Part shown: in pieces, positions 33,217 to 45,597 of the stretch
Layout of the letters: each line of letters begins with the position of its first letter
Numbering within the stretch: position 1 is the stretch's first letter
Source: Trileptium ribeirensis
Lineage: Eukaryota; Nematoda; Enoplea; Enoplida; Thoracostomopsidae
Reading direction: 5' to 3'
DNA: 64,000 nucleotides
Assembly (NCBI GenBank): GCA_030248225.1
Contig: JASANE010028178.1
Location: forward strand, 62,001 to 126,000
Notes under the pieces: generated by a model
Told to the model about the DNA's origin: nothing
The model's database searches: none
Seen by the model: the letters and a program-made list of their open reading frames with translations, nothing else
Made by a program: the position numbers and the translations under genes

Positions 33217-36200
33217 GTGTTTTTACTAATTTGTATTGGCGTTTGTCAATTCGTATAATTGTGTCGTTTGGTCCAACGGACCATTTTGGTATCGTTGTAA
33301 TCCGTTAGGGACGAGTGTTCCAATCAGCCCCCAACTCGTGAGGAAATGAGCCCCAACCGACCTGTAGGACCGAAAATAGAGTTTTACGCCGACGACAGTT
33401 GGAAGGCAGTCGACAACTCAACCGGTAGGCATTCGTGTTATAGGGTTGACGGTTACGACCGTCCGGGAATAGGAGGCCCCTGGCTGCACGTTCAGGAAAA
33501 CATGTTTGTTAAGACTGAAATCAAAAATATTAAATTTACTCGGTTTTAGTAACATATTAGGTAATGGTTATAGAGAACGACAAATTCGAATAAGCGGAGA
33601 TCACGCTTTGGTAGCACTTGCAACTGTAAGGGACGACGGATGCCGGGGTCATTCAAAGGCCCGTCACCGTCTGCGATATCATGGTACGGAGAATAACCAG
33701 AATAGGCTGGTGAAACGCTTTGGGAGTTGCAAATAGACATCCAAAGGCCCTCCGGACGACGTCGCAACTTCGCTTGAAACACGTAGAGACAATCGCTACT
33801 TACGCTAGGTAGGGTTGTCACCATGGAACCAGTCTATCACTTCCCAGGTAGTTAGGACATATCACATATAACGTATGTATGTATGTATGTATCCATTTGT
33901 GTGCGTGCCCCGCCGACAACTTCTTAGATAAAACCGCTTTGTCTATTTAGCCTATTGCCGTGCGCAATTAATATGAAAACCCCTTTCTCTTTCGACATTC
34001 CCGTCGCCGCACCCCGCGTCAGAATCGGCTCATACGACCCCTCGTTTTGTTCACCGCGACCAGTTGAATCCAACCATGTGTTTTGCACCTCCGCCCGAAT
34101 CCCCGCTGGCCCGCGACAGCCACATGAAGTGCCTAGAAAGCAGTCGTCAACTGCTGATGGGCGCCGACAATTCGAGATTTTTCACTCTACTCTAAAATGG
34201 GCGAATCGCCCCTCGTTAGATTCGTCTCGATGAGACATCTCCAAAAATACCCGGCGGGTCTCGCTCCGCCGCTCCGTTAACCCGTACGACCAACAAACGC
34301 GCCCCCCATCGTAGCCACGACTCTCTCTAATCGTACCAATTTTAGTACCGTTTTTACTCCTACCGCCCCGGTGGCGATATCACCCCTCGTTCAAATCGCC
34401 GTTGGACGCTGAGTCCAACGATACCCGGCGGGCGTCGCTCCGCCCGTCCGTTAACGCAGGAGAGCCCGCTAAACGCCCCCATACTAATACACATCAGAAC
34501 CCACAAGTGGGTTCCAACCCGCTTTTACGTCTATCCCCCTCGTGTTTGGTATCAATCGACCCCGTTTTCCGTCCTGGGACCGAATTTGGCCCCAGCCCCT
34601 CGAAAATCGCCTCGGATTCCCCTTGTCCCGCTTCCCTTCCCACACCCGCCTCGTGTCCTCGCTGTCCTTTCGCTTCTGACCTCGTTCTCTCTTTAACCGA
34701 CGTTTCTAGTCGGTTTTCTTTTGTCGTCGTTGTTGTTGTTGTGTTTGCTGTGCTTTGCGTTTGTGTTTATCCTGAGCGACCTTTCTGTCGCTCAGGACGC
34801 CAATGTGTCTAGCTCGAAATGTGTGTAGTGTATGTGTTTGTGCATGTGTATGTGTGTAGTTGTGAGGATATATATATATATATATGTACATATGTATATA
34901 ACCATATAAGGACACAGAAAAAACGGACGGACGAGGACACCACGTACTAAAATTCATAAAATTTCAGAGTTTTACGGACGGACAAAGTATGGACGGACAG
35001 GACGAACGGGGGGCGACTTTAGGGCCCTCCCGCGGACTCTAGGGGCCCTGGAGCAGGGCGCCTGACAACTTAGGAGTACGTAAAGATCCACCCCGTCTCT
35101 GGCTTCGAGACGGATGTCTTCCCGTCGTCGGCTTCCCCCCGGCAAGCCGTCGGAACGTGAGTGTTCGTTGAAAATTTCAAATCAATCTTGATTTTTTTTG
35201 GTGTTTTACGATGTCCTCGCGACTCAGGTCACTTCCTATAACGAGATCGAGTCGAATTGACGAGCGGCATATCACGATCACAAAGGGAATATCGCTGTTT
35301 GCCGACCCAATTAAGGCCGGAAGGTTTGAGCAATCTAAAGGACTGGACAGATTGCAACTTCTGAGGACATTGCAGAACTTGTGTGGAAAATTTAACCATC
35401 TTGGGACCGGATGTCGTCTTAAGAACGTGGGTGTTGACTCGAATTTCAAAGGACAGATTGTTTTAATTGCAGGAAATTTGAGCTTAAAAGCTCTAGTTTC
35501 ATGGGAAGATTGGGACTAAAATCACAGATGGTCAACTTCCGAGTACTCGGAGGATTAAAACTTAAAGTCGGCAAACTTAATTGAAGCCGACTCTCCCTAA
35601 GGACATCGACGGTTTACGGTAGCCGTCAAGATTCGACTTACCGGAAGTGTCCCCAATTGGACACTGGACAGAAGACCCAAAAGAGTGGGCGTCAAGAAGT
35701 CGCCAATGATTGGATAGCGACAAAATCGCTATCTTTAACTATGGGCGAAAAATTCGAGGCGACGACCAACGCGTCGACTCGTGGAATCAGTTCGACTTCG
35801 ACAGCGCGGAGTTCGGTCGACTTTACTGACCGGCTCCGACGCACTGTTTTAACGTGTTTAGTTTTCACGGCGCTCTGTTTGTTTTCGCTTTTCGTTTGCC
35901 TCGGATCGACTCGATGGGTGAAGATTCCCGCGTAGGCGTATGCCTCGCGAAGGGGGTTCAGCTGGTGCTGCCCCAAGGATCAACATTCGTAAGTACGAGA
36001 AAGGCCTAGCGATCACAGGGGTTTATTTTCCCTGTTAACTGAAGAGTAACAGACTATTCGTTTAGCGCCCACGGAATGTAGCGCACCCTTCGTACTTAGG
36101 TAGGAACAGTTTAACTCCCGGGTTCCCTAAGAAATGCTACACACGACCCATTTCTGGAATCAATCATTAAAATCGAGTTCCGATGTAGGAGACGTTAGGC

Positions 36201-39128
36201 GATTCGGGATGTACCCGTATAGAGTGCAGTGAGGACTGATTAAACCAATGCGAAGTCCTTCTGATTCCCCGTGGTCTTAGGTAAGGTACAACAAATTGGA
36301 CGCCTCTCGTCCAAGTTTTACATGACTTGGTTCCTTCGAGTTAGGATCACTGAATTTTCCTGAGTCGACCACGGCAAAATTTCTTGAACGTGCATGTCAC
36401 GGGAACTAGGGAATCGTTGAATGGATTTGCTCTTATGGTTTCCAAATTTGCAGCTTAGTTGAACGTTCAATGCTCATGCCGTGTTTGAGCTTGGACAGAA
36501 CGCAGATTAGGGACGGGGGACTAGTCTCCGTCGGGTTTTAGGAATCCCTTAAAATTTCGCTTTGTTCTTTGAGTTAAGAAAATTTGGGATTATAAAAGAC
36601 AGATCAAATTCTAGGTATTACTACTTGAGCTTAAGGTGTTTGCTGTCTTATCGGATGTTGTCTCGGAACTCGGTTTAACTTGTTTGAATTCGACCTTGGG
36701 CACTTAGACCAATTCCCGTAGGCATTTTGCGTTCGAGAGCGATTCATTGGACGACTGACCGGAGTACCTGTAGGTGTCCCCTTGACCCCGCTGTAATCCA
36801 AAAATGAGCTGGAGGAAACTCGCCCCCAGCCGAACAAAATTTAGCCGACCTCGGACTGACGGTGACGATGGGGCATCGTTTTGTGGTAATACACAAGTTT
36901 TGGACCCAAATAAAAATGCGACCAAAACAATTAAGTTTACCAGTGTTCACCACTGCACTACGCAATGGTTTTCCCTAGAGACCATCGCTAAAAGGAAACA
37001 GAATCAAAACTCGGCCCCTGAACCTTTACTGGAAACCGCCGTTGCGGGAGAAACACATTGCGTCCCCGCCTTCAAATAAAATTTTAGGACTTTCTAAAAA
37101 AATAAGGAAAACTTACCTCCTCGCCCTGGCCTTTTTGGCCCCAAACCGGGCGAGTGCAAAACCCCTTTTTTCTTTTGGAGCGAGTTGATCGCTGAGTTTA
37201 GCTTTTCTTTGATTTTTACTCGGTTTGCCCGTTAGGCTATGTACTGTGTATGCCCAGTTTTGCTTTCTCTACACTTTCAGTATCAGCCCGTTATATTTTC
37301 CCGTATCATGAGTTGAACCTGCACGGAGAATTTAAGTCCGCTGCAGAGTTCTAAGTCTTAACCATTCAGCCATAGGTGCACACCAACGTTTAGTATTACG
37401 TTGGTAATAACTCAACTGCACTACAGTGCAGTTTAAACACTGCGACCTCGCAGTACAATTAAAAAGATAGGCATTAGAGAGAGTCAAAGGACAAACGGCA
37501 AAGAGACAAGCCAAAAGACGCAAAGGCGTCCGGGGCTGGTCGCCCCTGTCCCGACAATCCAAAAAGACCCCTCTAGGTAGGAAACAAGCCTCGTTCAGCT
37601 TCTAGATCGGCGCAGTCCGCCAGGAAAGGACTCGCCGCCTCTACCAAAACACCAGCTCAAAATCGAAGAGAACCCAACGGACCATTTCGGTCAACGGGAC
37701 TGCAACTACCCGAACAATCGCCCCGCAAACTGTTTAAACGGATACCTCACGCCGCGCTGCAACTCCGATCGCGCCCAGTCGGCGTGAATAGAAAGGAACC
37801 CTTCCGTTTTTCCGCTTTTCTTGCCCCCCCAACTCCGCCGTTCGGTCAGTCGTATGTTTCGGTAGAAACTGTCAGCTAACACATTAGGATGGAACAACGT
37901 TATAGGCATCAGTGCCGGACTGTCTCAGGATAAGTGATTAAGTGCTCCTTATTAGATGTTGCAGGCAATATTGGTTGAGCAGTGTTCTGACCCTGCTGTA
38001 GAGCTCGCATAGTCAGTTCCGAATATCGTTCTCCGTAGCCCCGCTTAGTTAGTCGTCGCCCAGGACGATCTGCATTTAGGAGCGTTTCTGAAGCACTCTA
38101 GGGCCCCTGCTTAGTGCACTGCATAGCTGATTAACTCGCTAACATTGAGTCGAAGCAGGGATAACCGCCCCTAGTTCGCAACTTGGCGAATATCTGCACG
38201 CTCCCCCGCTGTTATCTTTTTAACGTCCCGTGTCTCCACGTTATGTTGAACTGCAACGAACCCAGCCAGGCCGTACTAGGTTTACCCCAAACCGCTCCGT
38301 GCTGTTTAGGAACACTCGTCCCCTCCGATAACTGTTCATCCATGTAAATAAACTTTGTATCTTGACACACCGAGTGCCGCCTCATTTTTAACGAGACGAT
38401 AGGGACTTCTTATGGTTTGTCCGTTCGGACGAGCAGGCCCTGTTCGCCATGGCTTGTGTGCGAGAATGTCGCAAGCCCTGACGAGCACGGCCTCCTAACT
38501 AATTTAATTCATGTCTTACTGGAATTAAGGAGTAAAGCCGGAGGAATACCGCAAAAAGTTACCTCGTCCCTCATTATAATTCGAAAAGTTCAATAGGTAT
38601 CTTGAATACTTTCATCGAAATAGAAATTCATCGGAAAGCGCAGGCCACGCCATTGATAATCCGACTTTAAACACTCAGGGCTCGTCGGAACCCTGTGGGG
38701 GCCACATAGGTCAATGCTCTAACACGGAGCATACCGTGATTTTAACTAGGCAATTCGTCTTGAGCTTCAAATTTCTAGGGACACTTTCATGTTTTATTTC
38801 AAAACTCACTACGCTAAAATAGAATTTAACAACTTCCGATGAGTCTAAGATAGGGAATAGCGGCTAAGCTCCATGACCTGCGAGCAGGTGTCGGTGCTAG
38901 CCTCCCTGGGGGACCTCAGAAATCATACCCGATACTAGACACGTGCGCAACCCTTCGGGCGGGGTCCGAACACACCCCGTGAAGCGCGCCTGCGGCCTGC
39001 TAAGCTCCGTAACTTCTTGGGTCTGACCAAGAATAGGTTCAAAATTTAGTATTCACGGTCCACCCTTGAGGTTACGATAGCCGGGGTCGTATGGGCATGG
39101 TGTTAGGAAGTTGCGCCATGCAGCTGCG
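33217..39128. other. 5.9-kb internal stretch of the giant element without recognisable genes
   Basis: Neither strand shows a frame with domain features; the longest open frames are about 100-135 codons and of low complexity. Simple repeats occur at about 33870-33892 (GTAT)n and 34868-34886 (TA)n, and a hairpin around GCGACCTTTCTGTCGC lies at about 34777. Composition is far less AT-rich than the flanking host DNA. It separates the truncated Gag from the Env-like genes and might be an insertion, regulatory DNA or decayed cargo. Confidence 0.5.
37300..37382 (-). other. tRNA-like sequence (pseudo-tRNA or SINE head)
   Basis: On the minus strand a good A box, TGGCTGAATGGTTAAG (37372-37357), and a B-box-like GGTTCAACTCATG (37319-37307) are 38 bp apart. 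The A box is of Ser/Leu type. The T stem and acceptor stem do not pair well, so a working tRNA is unlikely; a tRNA-derived SINE head or dead tRNA is more probable. Confidence 0.4.
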
Positions 39129-39632
39129 TCACCGGTTATTACAGTACAGTGCAACAGATTCGCGTTCCGCTTGCACTCGCATGCGTAGCGTTATTAAAGC
39201 GTCTTCGTCCCGTTGCGATGATGAGTACATGAAACCCATATTATAGCAAAGGGCTTCATAGGTTTGCTTTTGACAGTCGGGGAACCTTTCGTATATTTTG
39301 AGGGCTTCCCCCTTTAGGACAGTTGGAAAACAGATCAATTTCTGGTCAAGTGTCCATCCGTTCGCGTCAGTCAAGTTGTCATATGTAGCCAACCAGGCTT
39401 CAAAGTCCTGTCCGTCGGCTCCTGAAAATGGTGGGATGTCCCGTACTTGAATGATGGGACCCGTCGTTGTTCGTTGCGTCAACTCCTGCAGAATTGCGAC
39501 TAGAGGGTCTCCCGAGGCGATAGGACTTGGTCCATTTGTACTACCAGCCGTAGTGGCAGTGCCACTTCCTACATTCATCGTTCCCGCTGCGCTAATTATT
39601 GGCGTTCTATTCGCGCTCGCTGGCAATGACAT
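39129..39632 (-). pseudogene. Gag capsid fragment of the giant element
   Basis: From the ATG at 39632 (reading MSLPASANRTPI) the frame has a Ser/Thr/Ala-rich head, then the capsid-type block IPPFSGADGQDFEAWLATYD and KLICFPTVLKGEALKIYERF, then RMRVQAERESVALY, a pattern seen in Ty3/gypsy Gag. It ends at a stop at 39129 just where the second half of capsid should begin, and no zinc knuckle is found downstream. Truncation by insertion or deletion at this point is likely. An earlier GTG at 39656 in the same frame is less probable as start. Confidence 0.75.
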
Positions 39633-41155
39633 TTTGATTCCGACTTTGATTATCACTTCCTATTTGTTTTGAGTTTGTGTGGCGTCCGTGGTCCCAGTCC
39701 GGCGTGGGTACGGACGGTATAATACTTTGCTATATGTGTTTTCTTTACTGCCGAATTCTCTACTGTTGAGCAAACTTTCAATTCACTAAAATCCTCGTGT
39801 ACTTACTCCTTAAGTATGTATCTGGTCGTGTAAAATTTTCGCTTCGCCCTACTTACTGGTATTGCTCACTACGGATTGTCTTGAGTATTACCTCTAGCTC
39901 TTCAGTGTTTTCAAATCGCCCACAATAATATCTTATCTTCCGTAAACACGAGGTCGCCTACGTCAGTATTTCCAGCAAAATCTGAGACTATAATCAACGT
40001 TTTGCGGCCACCGATTTCTGCACCCAGGGGTTCAAAACGGGCAAGGAAAAACTTGTCAGAAGTCCCAAGAATGCCTAAATCACAAAGGTCGGAACTGGGT
40101 CCGCTAACAATTAGTCGGCTCCTCAGAGATCACCCTCTTTACCATTAGAGGCACTTGGCGAATTCGATCAGATCCCTATTCGGAGGTACGTGCAAAATAC
40201 GAAACGACACCACGAACTATCAACTATATGGTTGCAAACTCTTCAACAAGTTACAGTCATTTACAACTGAGATTACGCACAGCGGAAGCCTAAATTCGCA
40301 AGTTTTACCATAAAGTAAATGACCCAAAAATACATATATATATTAATAACACATTAACAACAAATACTGACCGTGTTCAGTTAATAATATAAGCACGGAA
40401 CGTCCTTTGAACCAAAGCCGGATCCTGTTGCTACGTCCACGTTGATTAGTCGAAGCTAGTCGAAAGGCAATCGTGCAGCTATCGCCAAAATTCATACGGC
40501 GGACGTAAAGCACAGTACCACTGGCGCAATAACTGTCCTGAATGTTCCCGGCGAGATGGTCGATATGCCGTCCGTTTTCGAAACGCAGAGGTCCTAGCAG
40601 CAAATATTAATTGTCAATAATTCAGTACGGCAAGGCCGAAATGTCAACTCTGCTGTCGATCGGAGAGTTCGACCGCCAGAGAGTTCACTTTTGGTCGAGG
40701 AAATATTTCTATATTACCAATGAGTCCGAATCGAACAAACCGATCCCGCTGGTAATGAGGACGATGCCGGTAAGATGTTTGTTACCAATGAGTCCGAATC
40801 GAACAAACTGACCTCGCTGGTAATAAGTACAGTGCTGATACGATTCGTTAGAGTTAAACGACTACTTTATCGAATTATCGTAATCACCAGATAGCGATCC
40901 CTGAGTACAACAATGATATATATATTGACATTATACAAAAGTGACGACAGTACCATGGACATAAACGCATCACTTTCATGTATTCAACAATTGGTTATAA
41001 TCAACACACTAGCTTTGAGAATTCTGAAGGCCAGGCTATCAGGCGCTAATTGTGGTGCGAGAGGTCCGATAGTCAATGAGCCAGGAAGGACAAGGAAGAT
41101 TAGTCTGTGTGAAATGCAAAAATTTGTTGACGCCTCACGGCGTAGCCCCCACTTA
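39633..41155 (-). other. 5' leader of the giant element
   Basis: 1.5 kb between the 5' LTR and Gag, no ORF of note. It contains two 68-bp-spaced copies of a block starting TTACCAATGAGTCCGAATCG (40714 and 40782), each bounded by TTACC and GGTAA so that it can fold as a hairpin. The splice donor predicted for the downstream genes would be here, but I could not choose one. Confidence 0.5.
41134..41151 (-). promoter_or_regulatory. candidate tRNA primer-binding site
   Basis: On the minus strand, four bases after the 5' LTR end, comes TGGGGGCTACGCCGTGAG. The first eight bases equal the complement of the 3' end of tRNA-Pro (TGGGGGCT), the primer class used by some retroviruses; agreement beyond that is poor. 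The TGG start at the right spot supports a PBS, the tRNA identity is tentative. Confidence 0.5.
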
Positions 41156-44100
41156 TGTACTAGGACCAGTTCTGGCCCTAAGGGATCCCAGCTGCACCAC
41201 TCTATCTAGAATTTCACGGTGGTGCCCGGACAACCCCAGCTTACACGATTCCCCGGTGTACTCTGGTCTGACCGATGGGAACCGCTTAGCTTAGTAGGCC
41301 GCCGGCGGGTTTACCAGGGTGTTCGGCCTAGCCCCTATGATGGCCCACGTGTCTAGGGGTATGGAGGTCCCCCTGAGTGAGGGTCATCCCCTAAGCCTGC
41401 TCACAGGTAATAAGGCTGACCCGTCATTCCCTCTAATTCTGTTGTTATGGACAGAGGTGCGTTTGGTTTGTCTTAGTGCAACCTAAGGCTGGACACACTG
41501 AGCCCACTTGGTCCTATATATGTATAAATATTCGGGAGCACGGAGGGACGTTAGCTTTACGAAAGCTAAACACTTGTATCTAGGATCATTGGTAACGAGG
41601 GACGGACGGGGTGCGGTTGCGCGCAGAGTTGGGGAGCGCTGTGGGTCGGCAAACTCGGTCGTAGTTGGGCCACTGCACTTGGAATGGACGCAGCAGAAAT
41701 TTAACTTTAGTAGGGCCGACGCAGAAACTTGGGCGGGGAGCGGGGAGGGCAGCGGGCAACAGCAGGGTGAGAGCGAGCAGCACGGGGGACGGCGTGCAGG
41801 AGGCGGATCGAGAACTTAGGTCGAACAACGTGGAATACCTTAGTGGGACCATGCATTTTGCTTAGAACAGCGGGTCCTTGTTTAAATCAATCTAATTCGC
41901 CTACTAAAATTTACACGCAAAATCTTTATTCTTTGGTTTCCCTTTTCCTTGACACAACAAAACAAGAGTACTGAAAACGTAACTATCACCCACTTGGGTG
42001 TACACGACACTGATACTATGTACATCATAACTGAGCTTGGATCCAAAACCACGCAAGCAGCTCCCAACTCAAACTGTGCCTCGGCAAGCATTTTAAAACG
42101 GCCAACTTCGCTGCAATTCCCATTGGATGACGAAACGGTTCTTGTGAGCTCCACTGGGGCTCTTTTCGAAATGCGGAACCCTCAACCCGAAATTTGTTAC
42201 TAAGGTCTAAGCCTTCTATTTACCGTCACGTTGCTCCTATTTACTTCAGCTACCGTTTGCGATCCTGACCTAAACCCTCCTTAGAATCGTCCTATTCGAA
42301 TCGCAGAAGCGCGGGCGCGACACTTACGGGAGCACGAGGTGTCCAACGGACACCCCAGCACCCGCAAGGGCCGCCCCTATTCCCAGGCATACGCGAGAAA
42401 ATTTTTTAAAAATTCCGCGAGATGCCTCGGGTGTGCCTCTTCCACGCGTCCGCTATGGAAAAGTCCACCCGAGCCAAACACACTTCTCCGGATTTTCGAT
42501 GCCCAAATTTTGTTCCGATCGTGCTATCTCACCAGTAAAAATTTTTTAAACCGTGCAGACTCTAAATCACTATTACCAGTAACCGAAAATTTTGCGGCCA
42601 ACTGAATACAAAAACTGAACACTGCGAAACAGTACACCCACTGGGCGTCCACACCGGACTCTACCCAGCGGGCGGGGAACCAGTCGAGTTCGGGGCCCTT
42701 CCCCCTTCTCTGGTTGAGATTTATTCCCGCACTTTTTTACCCAGCAATTTTCGTCCCAACCGAATTCCAACTGCGGAAGCGTAGGCACGGCACTTACGGG
42801 AGCGCGAGATATCCAACGGACATCCCAGCACCCGCAAGGGCTGCCCTTTATCCTAAGCTCAAACGAAAATTTCAAAAACTGCGAAAAGCCCCGGGCGGAC
42901 CTCTTCCAAGCGTCTGCAGGTCGAAGAGTCCATCCGGACTAGAGAAACAAACAAGCGAAAGAGAAAAGAAAACCTAAAGCATGCAAACTACGGCGACAAC
43001 CGCTGTCAAACTCCGGGCTTAAATGCTCTACTGGTCCCGCATTGCTGAACGGGCCATGTCTTTTATACCCCGACTGGCAGGCCTGACATGGCTCGGTCTC
43101 ACTCGCTCCCGAGTCTAACTGCAAAAAGCTTAAACTTCCAAAGCGTAAATTCTACACACATGTATATATGGAAACTTTTCAAAATTAAATGACGACCAAA
43201 TATACATCCATAATACAAAACACATTGGCATACGTATATTGGCACAACAACAACCGACGAGCTGCAACTCTACTAAACATTGCCATCGTTCACGGGTATG
43301 TAGACAACGGCAGTTCACTGTGGGCAGTGGCCGAAAGTTGCCAGAAAAACAAAACCGCCCGCTGGTCGGCGCGGCAAAAATTTAAGAGGAATTATAACGA
43401 CGCTCAGGGCGTCGTTTGCTCATAGGGACATCGGCACATTTTAGCCGATATCTCGTGAACGAAGAGCAGCAGGCGGTCGGGGGCAGGACCAGAATCATGC
43501 CCTGGCAGACCGGCCGCTGATGAAAATTTGAAATTTAGAGTATCTCTTATAAGAGGCCCGATAGAGGCCGATTTAGCGAGCCAAAATGAAAATTTTGGGG
43601 TCCCATTTAAGTTTAGAGGTTCCCGAGCGGACCCGCGGAGGTGGGCGGCCCCGGTTTCGGATTAAACAGTTAGGGAAGAACCCGGTAAGTGTCCCGGGCT
43701 CCAAAAATCGGGAAGTTATGATTATTTTGGGTGTCCTTTTAGGCTGAGAAAATTGGAGGCTTAAGCGCCTGTTTGGGGATCCCTAAGTATTTAGGGGATC
43801 CGAATTTTTAGACCCGCCGGGGCAATTTGACACCCCAGTAGAGTCCTTAAGAGGGTTCAGTCACCCCCGTCCCCCTAAAATTTGTAGGAAACCCAAAAAT
43901 TGAATTTTTAGTGTTGCACCCTAAAATTATGCCTTAGAAATTTTTGTATTCTGAGGTGCTCTATTTCAGTTCGCCTAGGCCGAGGAGTTCGATCACCGCC
44001 AAATTTCTTGAGCTCGTCCTAGTATTCTTAGACCACATATGATGCATAAATACACCATATATATACGAGTATAAACGCACCGCAGATATTAGGTGATAAT

Positions 44101-44553
44101 GATCCCTCGGCGTGTGCGCCGGGATCAGGCCGGAGGCGACCATTTTTCTGGAATGCCCAAAATTTCTGTAATATCCATTGGTCCCTGGCCTCCCCGAACG
44201 CACACCCGTACTTCGCACAATTACAACATCATGTATAATATAATGCACAAACGTTTTATATACACAGTACAGCATCAATTTATTTCCCGAGGATCGACCG
44301 GACACCCCTACTAGTGGTACTTGTTTTCCGTTTTCGGTGCCTAAATCACCCCGGGCACCTTCGGGCGGTGGAGTGCGACCTCACAGATACAATACAAGGA
44401 TATACAATTGTTTATTTTTACAACAAATACAATGTTACATAATTATCAATCCCTGTAGAGGCCACACTCCGCCGGTATCCGGTCGTCCCTTTCCCTTGTT
44501 CCCTATAAATTTGTTGTTCGTTTTGTTACTTTCCTAAAAATTGGGCTGGTACA
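41156..44553 (-). repeat. 5' LTR of the giant element
   Basis: 3398 bp, same order and content as the 3' LTR including the internal 471-bp-spaced duplication. It begins TGTACC and ends AGTACA on the minus strand. It interrupts an older NADAR-SGNH ORF on its outer side. Confidence 0.9.
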
Positions 44554-45279
44554 CATTATATTGATCCATAACTGCTCGACAGCATCGACCAAATCATGAT
44601 ATTGGCCACCGAATATGGCGATGACGGTACCACCTCGGAAGCCTTGAACCTGCTGTGCCTGGCTGTCCGACAACAGGAGAACTGTTTTCTTGTAGCGATG
44701 ACTGGTGCCAAGCCTCCGGTCCATATAGACATCGGCCCGGTCGATGATTGGCACCCAATTGGAAGACTGATGCCGCTTGGTGACGTCGGTGAGACATTCG
44801 CCGTAGGTGTTGAAACTCGGATACCACGAATCGCGCTTGTCGAAGGAATTCGACTGCCGATGAGCCGTAGACCACACCATTTCGTTGGTCGCTGAACAAT
44901 GGACGAACTTCATCTGCATCGCATCAGGAAATACCCTGATAATCGACAGAAACGCGTCGCGAAACCCGTTATATTGGTGATGAGGACGCATCAACTTTGT
45001 CATAATGTCTTTGACGACGTGTTGGGAACGGAATACCCATTCAGCATGAATCCTGTAATCATTCCACCGTACCCAAGTTTCGATTTCCAATGGGTGATTG
45101 GCGAGGTAGTCGTTGTGGCGCAGACGCAGTGCCAAGTCATCCTTTCCCATTTGCATTAAGATGACACAGACCCGGGCCTGTTCGATTGATGACAATGAAC
45201 GATCGACAAGTTTGAACGGTGGATCAAAGCGATAGTGAGACGATAGCGGGTGATCGTGACCAACGAAGTAAAGCTGCAT
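44554..45279 (-). pseudogene. BEL/Pao-associated NADAR-SGNH ORF, first part, cut by the giant element
   Basis: From the ATG at 45279 the NADAR-like half reads FVGHDHPLSSHY, SSIEQARVC (conserved Glu), LMRPHHQYNGFRDAFLSII, FVHCSATNEMVWSTA and NTYGECLTDV. The SGNH-like half follows with VLLLSDSQAQQV; here the block-I Ser is kept (SDS), unlike the giant-element copies. The frame is open up to the LTR edge and then reads into LTR sequence. Its matching continuation is at 12336-12214. It starts about 320 bp after the end of BEL/Pao pol on the same strand, the place where env genes sit in such elements. An AG preceded by TCAATTTA lies 7 bases before the ATG, a possible splice acceptor. The sequence is much diverged from the two giant-element copies, so it is not a recent copy of them. 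Confidence 0.75.
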
Positions 45280-45597
45280 GGCGACCTTAAATTGACGATA
45301 TGATACAATATTACTACAAAATACGACAACAATGGCCGTGAGTGAATTTCGCACTCAAATTTTATTGATTTTTGAAATATGAGGGCCTGAGTAAAATGTT
45401 CACTCAAAGGACATCAGGAACCCCGGCGAAGGACAAACTAAGGCAAACGGCCGGAATGAAATATTCCCTCAAATGACATTGCAACTCGAGATCAACGGCA
45501 AAAGATGACAGACGACCTTAGTGAAACATGCATTAAAAGCGACACAATAACCGTTCGACAATGGACAACCGACTGATGACGTAAGTAAAATATTCAC

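Larger units (their letters stand above)
12337..44553 (-). mobile_element. giant (32.2 kb) Env-bearing Ty3/gypsy-type LTR element
   Basis: Two direct repeats of about 3.4 kb (12337-15739 and 41156-44553) bound 25.4 kb of internal DNA. Both repeats run from TGTAC to GTACA on either strand, as LTRs do, and are nearly identical by eye. All recognisable internal genes lie on the minus strand: Gag, an Env-like protein, pol, a disordered ORF and two NADAR-SGNH ORFs. Flanks share only a 3-bp direct repeat (CAT at 12334-12336 and 44554-44556), short for this superfamily. RT and integrase resemble Ty3/gypsy. pol is broken, so the copy is not autonomous now. LTR elements of over 30 kb are known in planarians (Burro); whether this is related cannot be judged here. 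Confidence 0.9.

Noticed and set aside
32733..33308. A 191-codon + strand frame with a repeated nine-residue unit inside the 27-bp minisatellite
   Set aside because: The period is a multiple of three, so several frames stay open by construction. There is no support for a protein.
34402..34812. 136-codon + strand frame as a gene of the giant element
   Set aside because: Opposite to the coding strand, low-complexity Val run from a GTT repeat, no domain.
37300..37382. Functional tRNA gene
   Set aside because: A and B boxes are good but T and acceptor stems do not pair, and no anticodon arm could be placed.
12337..44553. Segmental duplication of 3.4 kb rather than LTRs
   Set aside because: Ends are TG…CA with inverted TGTAC/GTACA tips, a TGG primer-like site follows the 5' copy, retroelement genes fill the interval on one strand, and the flanks are the two parts of one split ORF.
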